64,000 bases of DNA from Xanthomonas chitinilytica. Its GTDB lineage: Bacteria > Pseudomonadota > Gammaproteobacteria > Xanthomonadales > Xanthomonadaceae. Location of the stretch: NCBI RefSeq assembly GCF_026107455.2, contig NZ_JAPCHY010000010.1, positions 124,001 through 188,000 on the forward strand, in the 5' to 3' direction. This document shows, piece after piece, positions 25,777 to 33,183 of this stretch (positions within the stretch are counted from its first letter, which is position 1; each line of letters starts with the position of its first letter). Under the pieces are notes generated by a model. The model was not told the DNA's origin and made no database searches. It worked only from the letters and a program-made list of their open reading frames with translations. The translations under genes and the position numbers were made by a program.

Positions 25777-26721
25777 TCAGCGCTGGCGTGCGCGCCCGGC
25801 TTCGTAGGCCTGCAGGTGGCAGTACGCCGCCTGCAGCAGCGGCGCCGGCTGGCCGGCGGCCTTCGCCCGCGCCAGCATGTCGCCGACGATGTGCGCGGCT
25901 TCCACCGGTTGCCCGGCTTCCAGGTCGCGCAGCATCGATGCCTTCAGTGCCGAACCGGGTTGGGTCAGGGCCTTGAGCGCGGTCTGTCGCGCCGGCTCCG
26001 GGATCGCTTCGCCGGCCACCGCAGCCACCGCCAGGCACTCGTCGTGGAGCGCGCGGATCAGCGCCTCGCCGTCGTCGCTGGCGACGATGGTGCCCACGTC
26101 GGCGCGCATCAGGCAGGTGATGGCGGCCAGCGCGGCCAGGAAGGTGTATTTGATCCACTGCTCCTGGGCGATCTGCGGCGACGCCACGTGGTCGATGCCG
26201 GCCTGCGCGCAGGCCGCGGCCAGCGCCCGCACGCGCGCGCTGGAGGGATCGCCGTCGCGCTCGCCGAAGGTCAGCCGCGCCGGGCGGTCCAGGTGCAGGA
26301 TCGCGCCGTCGTCGGCCTTGGTGGCGCTGATGAAGCACAGCCCGCCCAGTACCTTCCCGCGTCCGAAACGCGCATCCAGCGCTGGGTAGTGGCGCAGGCC
26401 GTTGAGGATCGGCAGCACACTGGTCGAGTCGCCCACTGCCGGTGCGATCGCCTCGATCGAACTCTCCAGGTCGTAGGCCTTGCAGCTGAGGATCACCAGG
26501 TCGAACGGTTGCGCTGCCGCCAGCGCGGGCAGTGCCGCCGCGGTGACGTGCGCCACCGGCAGCGTGGCATCGCCCAGCGGACTGCGGATGACCAGCCCGT
26601 CGCGCTGCAGCTGCGCGGCGCGGCCCTCGCGGACCAGGAAGGTGACATCGACGCCGGCCTGGGCCAGGCGTCCACCGAAATAACCGCCGGTACCGCCGGC
26701 GCCGAGGACGAGAATGCGCAT
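25777..26721 (-). CDS. panE: 2-dehydropantoate 2-reductase (ketopantoate reductase)
   Basis: A 314-aa enzyme with an N-terminal NADPH-binding motif (MRILVLGAGGTGGYFGGRLA). The conserved SCKAYD carries the catalytic lysine. LGGLCFISATK and the C-terminal domain with IAQEQWIKYTFLAALAAIT complete the family pattern. It reduces ketopantoate to pantoate in pantothenate/CoA synthesis. Family members also act on other 2-oxoacids, so the symbol is by similarity. I chose the start at 26721, where the Rossmann strand begins. Divergent from the lipoprotein at 26894. Confidence 0.85.
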   Translation of the reverse strand: MRILVLGAGGTGGYFGGRLAQAGVDVTFLVREGRAAQLQRDGLVIRSPLGDATLPVAHVTAAALPALAAAQPFDLVILSCKAYDLESSIEAIAPAVGDSTSVLPILNGLRHYPALDARFGRGKVLGGLCFISATKADDGAILHLDRPARLTFGERDGDPSSARVRALAAACAQAGIDHVASPQIAQEQWIKYTFLAALAAITCLMRADVGTIVASDDGEALIRALHDECLAVAAVAGEAIPEPARQTALKALTQPGSALKASMLRDLEAGQPVEAAHIVGDMLARAKAAGQPAPLLQAAYCHLQAYEAGRARQR

Positions 26722-26893
26722 GGAATTGCCGATCGTGCTGGAAACCCGCACAAGCATAGCGCGCCGCAACGTACCGGCCTTGCCATGGCATGGCCGCCGG
26801 TGCCCCCGATGGCTTGATCCGGTTGTGGCGCCAGTCACGTCAGCCGCGGCATGAGTGAGCTAGACTCGGCCGGCCTTTCAGTCAGGGACGTCA

Positions 26894-27787
26894 ATGATGA
26901 GATTGCTTCGTTCGCTTCCGCTTGCTGCCGCACTGGTTCTGCTGGTCGCCTGCGATGCCCGATCAGGCGACCCTGATACCGTGGCCGGCGACGCGTCTGC
27001 GCCGGCGGCCCCTTCTTCAACTGCGGATACGGATGTCGTGAAAGCAAACGATTCGAACAACGACCTGAGCAAGATTCCCCCCCCGCGCCCGGACAGCGTG
27101 CTGTACCTGATCAGCGACGTGGACGGCAATGGTGCACTGTCCTACGAAACGGCCAACGGCAGCTACATCAACTACTGGTACGGCCTCCAGTACGAGTCGC
27201 TCGGCAAGCAGCACTACACCGGCTTCGCCTGGAGCACACCGGCGCGCTATGGTGCCGACGAGGAGGAAAACTATCCCGATCCGGGAACCAAGGTGGTGCT
27301 GTCGCACGCGAGCTTCGTGGCGACCGGCGACCCGGAGAAGCCCTGGAAATGGGAGGGCAGCGAGCCCTACATCGGCGAGTTCGGCGGCAACGAACGCGGC
27401 AACGAGGTCGACACCTCGCGTCAGCACCAGCTGTGGCGCGCGCCCGACGGCGATGCGCTGCTGGCCGTGCCGACCACCTACTTCGTGTCCGGCACGACGA
27501 TGCGCACCATCGAAATACTCCACTTCCACGCCAAGCTGCCGCTGGGCATCGACGACAAGCGTTGGCGCTACCTGGGCACGCTCGAAGTCGGTAGCGAGAA
27601 CGATGCCAGCTGCGGTCCGGAAGTGAATCCCCGGATCGCCTGCACCGATGTCACCGGAAAACTCGAGTTCGTCGAGCAGCCCGCCGGCGCCTTCCCTGTG
27701 CTGTCGGTTACATTTCCGGAAGGATCGGGTGAAAAATCCCAGCAATACCGGTACGATCCGCAGACCAAAACCTATCGACCAACCTGA
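26894..27787 (+). CDS. Lipoprotein, putative immunity protein (X-Tfi-like)
   Basis: A 297-aa lipoprotein: hydrophobic signal with LVLLVAC, Cys20 as lipidation site. A low-complexity linker (~21-65) is followed by a beta-rich, Trp/Tyr-rich domain. An EF-hand-like loop DVDGNGALSYE lies at residues ~75-85, and the domain ends YRYDPQTKTY. The gene is 82 nt upstream of, and co-directional with, a gene for an XVIPCD-carrying peptidoglycan hydrolase. In Xanthomonas citri the effector XAC2609 is paired with the Ca2+-binding lipoprotein inhibitor XAC2610. By that analogy this would be the periplasmic inhibitor protecting the cell from the neighbouring toxin. Sequence similarity to XAC2610 was not tested; the assignment rests on lipoprotein nature, motif and neighbourhood. 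Confidence 0.6.
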   Translation: MMRLLRSLPLAAALVLLVACDARSGDPDTVAGDASAPAAPSSTADTDVVKANDSNNDLSKIPPPRPDSVLYLISDVDGNGALSYETANGSYINYWYGLQYESLGKQHYTGFAWSTPARYGADEEENYPDPGTKVVLSHASFVATGDPEKPWKWEGSEPYIGEFGGNERGNEVDTSRQHQLWRAPDGDALLAVPTTYFVSGTTMRTIEILHFHAKLPLGIDDKRWRYLGTLEVGSENDASCGPEVNPRIACTDVTGKLEFVEQPAGAFPVLSVTFPEGSGEKSQQYRYDPQTKTYRPT

Positions 27788-27826
27788 CGGTAGCGGGCCA
27801 ACGGAACTGGCCTGGGTGGGTCTTCC

Positions 27827-27848
27827 GCGGCGGCTGTGAAGCCGCCGC
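27827..27848 (+). terminator. Hairpin between immunity and effector genes
   Basis: A 9-bp perfect stem, GCGGCGGCT and AGCCGCCGC, with a GTGA loop, without a U-tract, ending 21 nt before the effector start codon. It may attenuate transcription into the toxin gene or mask its translation; the function is a guess. Confidence 0.35.
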
Positions 27849-27869
27849 CCGATCGCAATGGAGAACGCG

Positions 27870-29747
27870 ATGGCACGTGACTACCCCAGGTCCGAGATCC
27901 TGGACATCATCGAACGCGAAGCGAACGAGCGTGGCATTCCACGCGATGACTTCCTGCGCTTCGCCTACATCGAGACCGGCGGCGGCTTCGACGAGACCGT
28001 CAACCGTGGCCCCAACGGCGCCAAGGGCCTGTTCCAGTTCGTACCCGGTACCGCCCGGGCCTACGGCATCGAAGGCCGCGAGCTGGATCCGATCGCCAAC
28101 ACCGATGCGGCGGCGCAGCTGTACCTGGACAACCGCCGGATCCTGATGAACCGGCAGGCCAACGATGGCGTGCCGTACCTGTCGGGCAAGGACCAGCCCG
28201 ACGGCTTCGACATGTACATGGCGCACCAGCAGGGCGCGGCCGGCTATCGCTCGATCCAGACTGCGATCCAGACCGGCGAGTTCGCCCGCAGCGACACCCG
28301 CTCCAACATCCTCAACAACGTCAGCAGCCGCGACCTGGAAGCGGTCACCGGCGTGGAATACGCCACGTTCCGCAACATGTCCGACCGCGACCTGGCGCAG
28401 ACCTTCACCCGGTACTGGGACACCAAGTTCGACCGCATCAGCATCCCGGAGAAGGGGATCGAGCCGCTGACCGCCGAAACCGGTGCACGCACGCAGCAGC
28501 CGACCGCCCAGCAGCCGTCCGCGCAGCAACCGGCGGAGCAGGCCGCCGCCGGCATCGCGCTGGAGAAGGCCCATGCGCTGACGCTGCAGTACGACCACGT
28601 CAAGTACGGGCTGGGCGCCAAGAACCCGGACAGCGGCAAGGTCGACTGCTCCGGCTGGGTGGTGGCGCTGCAGAACGCGACCATGGAGGAGATCAACACC
28701 AAGGCCGGTCGCGATGTCTTCTCGAAGTCGGAGCGGTTCAGCCCGGGCTACGACGGCGCGGCGATGATCGTCGACAAGGCCCAGCAGCGTTCCGGAGTGC
28801 TGCTGGAAGGCAAGGCGGTGACTGCCGATGCGCTCAGGGAAGGCATGATCATCGGCGAGGACAACGGCCCCAAGAGCTGGGACGCCGGCCGCTACAAGGG
28901 TATCGACCACATCGTGATGGTGGTGCGCGACCCCACCGACGGGCAGCTGAAGGTCAGCCAGTCGCGCGGCGGCGAGGGCGTGGAACTGAGCTCGCTGGAC
29001 ACCTACCTGAGCAACAAGCAGTCGCGCGGGGTCAAGCTGTTCGCCACCGACCCGCTGCACAACGCGCGCGAGCTGCTGCAGGACAAGGCGGTCGTGCGCG
29101 GCAACGATGCTCCGGTCCAGTCCGGCGCGCAGGAAGCGCGTGCGACGAATACCGTGCTGCGCGAGAACATGCGCGGCGAAGAGGTGAAGCAGCTGCAGGC
29201 GTCGCTGGCGCGCATGGGCTATGGCGATGCCGAGGGCCGGCCGCTGGTGGCCGACGGCGCGTTCGGCGCGCGCACCGCCGCCGCGCTGAAGGAGTTCCAG
29301 CGCGACCACGGCCTCCAGGTCGACGGCGTCGCCGGGCCGAAGACGTTCGAAGCGCTGCGCGCGGCGGAAAAGGTGCCGCTGATCTCCGATCCGACGCACC
29401 CGCAGCATCCGCTGTTCCAGCAGTCGCGCGAGCGCCTGCAGCAGCTGTCGCCGGCGCCGTACGGCAATGCCCGCGAACTGGACAACGCCGCCGGCGCGCT
29501 CGCGTTCCAGGCCCGTGCCAACGGCCTGGAGCGGATCGACCACATCGTTCCCAGCCGCGACGGCAACAGCCTGTTCGCGGTGCAGGGAGCGCTGGACGAC
29601 CCGGCGCACCGGCGCGTCCACGCCGACAACGAGCGGCTGGCCGAGCAGACGCTGGTGCAGAGCAGCAGCCGGATGCAGCAGATGGACAACGAGACGATCC
29701 AGACCCAGCAGCAGGACCAGCAGCGTCGCAGCATGCAGATGGCCTGA
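27870..29747 (+). CDS. X-T4SS effector: lysozyme-like, NlpC/P60-like, peptidoglycan-binding and XVIPCD domains
   Basis: A 625-aa protein with no signal peptide. Domain 1 (~1-200) is lysozyme/lytic-transglycosylase-like, with candidate catalytic Glu35 in FAYIETGGGF, then NGAKGLFQF. A Gln/Pro/Thr linker follows (~205-230). Domain 2 (~232-395) is NlpC/P60-like: Cys260 in KVDCSGWV and His347 in GIDHIVMVV. Domain 3 (~430-500) is a peptidoglycan-binding domain (ADGAFGARTAAALKEFQ). Domain 4 (~507-625) has XVIPCD hallmarks: DPTHPQHPLF, GLERIDHIVPSRDG, FAVQGALDDPAHRRV and a Gln-rich tail. XVIPCD is known to recruit effectors to VirD4 of the bacteria-killing T4SS of Xanthomonadales. ATG 27870 is preferred over 27858 because GGAGA sits 5 nt before it. 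Prediction: an antibacterial toxin cleaving target-cell peptidoglycan at glycan and peptide bonds. Confidence 0.85.
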   Translation: MARDYPRSEILDIIEREANERGIPRDDFLRFAYIETGGGFDETVNRGPNGAKGLFQFVPGTARAYGIEGRELDPIANTDAAAQLYLDNRRILMNRQANDGVPYLSGKDQPDGFDMYMAHQQGAAGYRSIQTAIQTGEFARSDTRSNILNNVSSRDLEAVTGVEYATFRNMSDRDLAQTFTRYWDTKFDRISIPEKGIEPLTAETGARTQQPTAQQPSAQQPAEQAAAGIALEKAHALTLQYDHVKYGLGAKNPDSGKVDCSGWVVALQNATMEEINTKAGRDVFSKSERFSPGYDGAAMIVDKAQQRSGVLLEGKAVTADALREGMIIGEDNGPKSWDAGRYKGIDHIVMVVRDPTDGQLKVSQSRGGEGVELSSLDTYLSNKQSRGVKLFATDPLHNARELLQDKAVVRGNDAPVQSGAQEARATNTVLRENMRGEEVKQLQASLARMGYGDAEGRPLVADGAFGARTAAALKEFQRDHGLQVDGVAGPKTFEALRAAEKVPLISDPTHPQHPLFQQSRERLQQLSPAPYGNARELDNAAGALAFQARANGLERIDHIVPSRDGNSLFAVQGALDDPAHRRVHADNERLAEQTLVQSSSRMQQMDNETIQTQQQDQQRRSMQMA

Positions 29748-29759
29748 ACGGCCACCGGG

Positions 29760-30413
29760 TCAATGGTCGGCGGGTGATCGGAGTTCCCCGGGCAGCTCGA
29801 ACAGCTCCCGGGGTTGCGGCTCGAAACCGACGGCCGTCACCCGCAACGTACGCTCGCGGCCGCCGTTGCCGGCGCTGCCGCGGTAGCCCAGCAGCAGACC
29901 GGTCTGCGTATCCACCCACAGCGTGCCGCGGGTGGTGCCGTCGGGGCCGCGGTCGGCGCGCTCGTAGCGCCAGCCGCGCGCCAGCCGGCCGGCGATGAAT
30001 TCGCCGTGGGCCGGCGAGCAGCGGCCACCGATATGCGCGCACGGCTGCTGCGGATCCAGCCAGTAGGGACCGCTGGCATCGGCGATCGGCAGCCGGTAGT
30101 TGCCGGCCGGGTTGACGATCCAGCCGCGACCGAAGGTGCCGGTATTGAGCAGGTAGCTGCCGGCGTCGGGGCCGTCGTCGAACTCGATGCGGATCGCGTC
30201 GCCGTGCAGCCGCACGGTGGCCTGCAGGGTCTCGGCGGTGTTGCCGCGCGCCCACGCCAGCGCGCCCCCGACCCGCACCTGCAGGCGTGCCTGTGGCGGC
30301 GCTGGATCCTCCGGTGCCGGGCCGGGCGCCGCCGTCGCACTCGCGCCGCACAGCAGTACGACGAGCAGTGCATGCCGCCAAGGGACGGGATCAGCGCAGG
30401 TTGGCCTGGTCAT
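29760..30413 (-). CDS. Exported protein of unknown function, last gene of tad operon
   Basis: A 217-aa protein with a hydrophobic N-terminal segment (HALLVVLLCGASATAAPG) that looks like a cleavable signal peptide. The mature part is Arg/Gly-rich, with one likely disulfide (PCAHIGGRCSP) and a beta-rich pattern (GGALAWARGN, GRGWIVNPAGNYRLPI). I recognise no family. The start overlaps the upstream tadE gene by 23 nt; another in-frame Met lies ten codons earlier. Position suggests a periplasmic or outer-membrane accessory of the Flp pilus. It converges on the effector gene with only 12 nt between stops. Confidence 0.65.
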   Translation of the reverse strand: MTRPTCADPVPWRHALLVVLLCGASATAAPGPAPEDPAPPQARLQVRVGGALAWARGNTAETLQATVRLHGDAIRIEFDDGPDAGSYLLNTGTFGRGWIVNPAGNYRLPIADASGPYWLDPQQPCAHIGGRCSPAHGEFIAGRLARGWRYERADRGPDGTTRGTLWVDTQTGLLLGYRGSAGNGGRERTLRVTAVGFEPQPRELFELPGELRSPADH

Positions 30414-31065
30414 GGATCGGCGACTGCATGCGGACCACCGCATAGGATTCGATGGGCAGGCGGCGATGGCCGCTGACCGGTTCCTCGACCAGCATCGACG
30501 GTGGCGCGTAGCTCTCGCCGCCGGTGACGAGCTTGGACAGCCCCACGATCACGCGGTCGGCGAAGGGCACGATCAGCGGGTAGTGGTAGGTCACCTTGAT
30601 CTTGAGGATGTTGGCGTCCTGCACGCTGAGGTTGCTGCTGCCCACGGTGTTGCGGCGGAAGGCCAGGCTGTCGTTGGGCAGGGCGTAGCGACCGTCGTGC
30701 TGGCGTTCGCGATGTTCGGTCCAGGCCTGCGGCGTGGGGCTGATCACGTCCAGGTTGGCGAACAGGCGCACGTCGGCCTGCGCCTTGACCAGGGCGGTGG
30801 CCACGCCGCCGGCGTCGGGCGAGGTGGCGAACAGCGGGACCATGCCGTTGGCCAGCGCGGTCTTCATCTTGCCCTTGTCGGCGCCGGCAAGGGCGCCCTT
30901 GCGCGCGGCCTGGAAGGTGGCGTAGTCCAGCGTGCTCTTGGCGCGGTAGATCAGGATGAACTGCAGGGTGACCAGGATCAGGAACAGGAACGCCGGCACC
31001 ACGATGCAGAATTCCACCAGCGATTGTCCGCGTTGATACCGGCGCGGCAGGAAAGAACGCTTCAT
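30391..31065 (-). CDS. tadE: TadE-like pseudopilin
   Basis: A 224-aa protein with the TadE N-terminus: short basic leader ending RRYQRGQSLVEF, then a hydrophobic helix IVVPAFLFLILVTLQFILIY. The G/x5/E pattern (GQSLVE) is a type IV-prepilin-like cleavage site. The remaining ~170 residues are periplasmic. TadE/TadF pseudopilins are processed by the prepilin peptidase and assist Flp pilus assembly. It overlaps the DUF192 gene by 4 nt. Confidence 0.82.
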   Translation of the reverse strand: MKRSFLPRRYQRGQSLVEFCIVVPAFLFLILVTLQFILIYRAKSTLDYATFQAARKGALAGADKGKMKTALANGMVPLFATSPDAGGVATALVKAQADVRLFANLDVISPTPQAWTEHRERQHDGRYALPNDSLAFRRNTVGSSNLSVQDANILKIKVTYHYPLIVPFADRVIVGLSKLVTGGESYAPPSMLVEEPVSGHRRLPIESYAVVRMQSPIHDQANLR

Positions 31066-31448
31066 CCGGCACCTCCATTCGGTGGCATGGCGGGAACGTC
31101 GCCGGCGGCGCGCCAGCCCAGGGTTTCGCCGGCGGACGGGGCGATGCGCGCGAGCGAACCGGCCGGCAGTTCCAGGGTGGAACGCGCGCCGCGCTGGGCG
31201 GCGGCACGCCATGGCGGCAGCGCCTCGCGCCAGCCCAGCACCTGGCCGCCGCGCGACAGGAACAGCAGGTCCAGCGGATAGCCCATCGCAAAGGTGTGCA
31301 CGCTGGCGCAGGGCTCGATCAGCAATCCCTGCCCCGGCCGCAGCGGCGCCCGGCCGAGCAGGCCGCGCAGCCGTTGCGGCCAGCGGCGCGCATGCCAGAC
31401 CTGCGGCACCAGGCACTGCTCGCCGCGGTGGAGGGCCAGCAGCTTCAC
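31062..31448 (-). CDS. DUF192-like protein within tad operon (GTG start)
   Basis: A 128-aa protein with the DUF192 pattern YPLDLLFLSRGGQVLGWREA and the closing LELPAGSLARIAPSAGETL. The start is GTG at 31448, overlapping the tadC stop as GTGA, so it is translationally coupled. DUF192 proteins are small beta-rich proteins of unknown role that are usually secreted. This one has no signal peptide, so it would be cytosolic. Its location between tadC and tadE ties it to pilus biogenesis in this lineage. Confidence 0.75.
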   Translation of the reverse strand: MKLLALHRGEQCLVPQVWHARRWPQRLRGLLGRAPLRPGQGLLIEPCASVHTFAMGYPLDLLFLSRGGQVLGWREALPPWRAAAQRGARSTLELPAGSLARIAPSAGETLGWRAAGDVPAMPPNGGAG

Positions 31449-32335
31449 AGGATCCCCTGCTGCTTCATCTGCAGGTAGATGAAATAGGCCAGCACCACGA
31501 AGATCAGCGGGAAGAAGAACATCACCAGCGGCAGCATCATCTTCACCGGCGCCTCCAGCGCCAGCTTCTCGGCGCGCAGGAAGCGTTCCTCGCGGCGCTG
31601 GCTGGCCTGGGCGCGCAGGGTGTCGCTGAGGCTGGCGCCGACCTTGTCGGCCTGGATCAGCGCGCTGGTGAAGCTGGTGATCTGGGAGATGTCCATGCGG
31701 TCGGCCATGCGCCGCAGCGATTCGCTGCGCGGCAGGCCGGCGCGCAGGTCGCGCAGCATGCGCGAGAACTCCTGCGAAAGCGGGCCGGCCGGGCCGCGCT
31801 GGACCGACTGCTCGATCGCGCCGGTGATGTTCAGGCCGGCCTCCACGCCCATGGTGATGAAGTCCAGGAACACCGGCAGGTCGCGCACCACGTACTTGGT
31901 GCGCACCTTGCGGCGCTCGCCCAGCCACAGCGACGGATACATCCAGCCGATCGGCAGGCCGAAGGCCAGGCAGAACAGCAGCGCGCTGAAGCTGCCCTTG
32001 CCCAGCATCACCACGAGCAGCAGCAGTACCACCGCCACCGCGCCGGCGGAGACGATCCGCGTGCCGTAGAGCTCCTCGGGGGTGAGCACGAAATCCTGCC
32101 CGGCCGACTGCAGGCTGCGGTGCGCGCGCTCCAGCTGCGAGGACTTCAGCCGCGGCCCCGCCAGGTGCGTGGCGGCCACCACCAGCGGCCACAGCAGGCG
32201 CAGCGCCAGCGGCAACGGGTCCTGATAGTCGCGGTCGCTTTGCGGCACCGCCTGCAGCAGGCCGCGCAGGCCCAGCATCACCAGCAGCACCGCGGCCATG
32301 GCCATCAACGCGACGAGGGCGATCATCCAGCTCAT
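31445..32335 (-). CDS. tadC: Flp pilus platform protein TadC
   Basis: A 296-aa GspF-superfamily membrane protein. N-terminal helices (IALVALMAMAAVLLVMLG; IVSAGAVAVVLLLLVVMLG) precede the T2SSF domain (~160-290): FLDFITMGVEAGLNITGAIE, GASLSDTLRAQASQRREERF and final helices MMLPLVMFFFPLIFVVLAYF. With TadB it forms the inner-membrane platform driven by the CpaF ATPase. It overlaps tadB and the DUF192 gene by 4 nt each. Confidence 0.88.
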   Translation of the reverse strand: MSWMIALVALMAMAAVLLVMLGLRGLLQAVPQSDRDYQDPLPLALRLLWPLVVAATHLAGPRLKSSQLERAHRSLQSAGQDFVLTPEELYGTRIVSAGAVAVVLLLLVVMLGKGSFSALLFCLAFGLPIGWMYPSLWLGERRKVRTKYVVRDLPVFLDFITMGVEAGLNITGAIEQSVQRGPAGPLSQEFSRMLRDLRAGLPRSESLRRMADRMDISQITSFTSALIQADKVGASLSDTLRAQASQRREERFLRAEKLALEAPVKMMLPLVMFFFPLIFVVLAYFIYLQMKQQGIL

Positions 32336-33183
32336 ATGTCGATCGTCATGATCTTGCGGCACATGCGGTAGCCCAGGTATTCGAGCACGAACACCAGGGC
32401 GATCACGCACCACCCCTGCCAGGTATGGAACATCGGCTGCATCGTCTCCGGGTAGAACAGCACCAGGAAGCCCACCAGCCCGGCCGGCAGCATCGCCATC
32501 ACGATGCCCTGCAGCCGTCCCTGCGCGGTCAGCGCCTTGACCTTGCCCTCCATCATCAGCTTGCGGCGCAGGGTCTCGGCCAGCGTGGCCAGGGTCTCGG
32601 CGAGGTTGCCGCCGATCTCGCGCGAGATGGTGACCGCGGCGACGAACAGCCGCGCGTCGTCGATCGGCACGCGCTGGGCGAAATGCTCCAGCGCCTCCTC
32701 GGTGCGGATGCCCATGTGCTGCTCGCGCAGCACCAGCGACAGTTCCTGGGCCAGCGGCGGTTGCCCGTCCTGGGCCAGGGTTTCCAGCGCGGGGTTGAAG
32801 CCGACGCCGGCGCGCAGGCTGCTGGCCAGCATCAACAGGCCGTCCGGGAGCTGCTGCTGGATGCGGTCGAGCCGGCGCTGCTTCAGCCACAGGTAGATCT
32901 TGCGCGGCAGCACCGCCAGCAGCACCAACGCCACCACCGGCAGGAACAGGTTGCCGGTGACGATCCACAGCAGCGCCGGCACCAGCACCAGCAGCAGCGC
33001 GTTGCCCATGAACAGCGCCTGCGGGTCCACGAACAGGAACATGTCGGCCAGGTTCAAGCGCGCCTGGCTGAGGAAGTTCTCGCGATAGCGCTCCATGAAG
33101 CCGGCGCTGCTGCGTGCGACCAGCACGCCGGCGGTGGCGAAGCTGGCGAAGGCGAGGACGGCCACCAGCCACAGTTCGCTCAT
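32332..33183 (-). CDS. tadB: Flp pilus platform protein TadB
   Basis: A 283-aa GspF-superfamily protein. N-terminal helix (ELWLVAVLAFASFATAGVLV), a second hydrophobic region (LLLVLVPALLWIVTGNLF), then the T2SSF domain LPDGLLMLASSLRAGVGFNP, SREIGGNLAETLATLAETLR, and C-terminal helices. It partners TadC in the pilus platform. It overlaps cpaF by 4 nt (ATGA) and tadC by 4 nt, so stoichiometry is probably set by coupled translation. Confidence 0.88.
   Translation of the reverse strand: MSELWLVAVLAFASFATAGVLVARSSAGFMERYRENFLSQARLNLADMFLFVDPQALFMGNALLLVLVPALLWIVTGNLFLPVVALVLLAVLPRKIYLWLKQRRLDRIQQQLPDGLLMLASSLRAGVGFNPALETLAQDGQPPLAQELSLVLREQHMGIRTEEALEHFAQRVPIDDARLFVAAVTISREIGGNLAETLATLAETLRRKLMMEGKVKALTAQGRLQGIVMAMLPAGLVGFLVLFYPETMQPMFHTWQGWCVIALVFVLEYLGYRMCRKIMTIDI

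Noticed and set aside
24622..25807. Open frames through the REP cassettes
   Set aside because: They follow the repeat period, lack ribosome-binding sites, and change composition at cassette borders.
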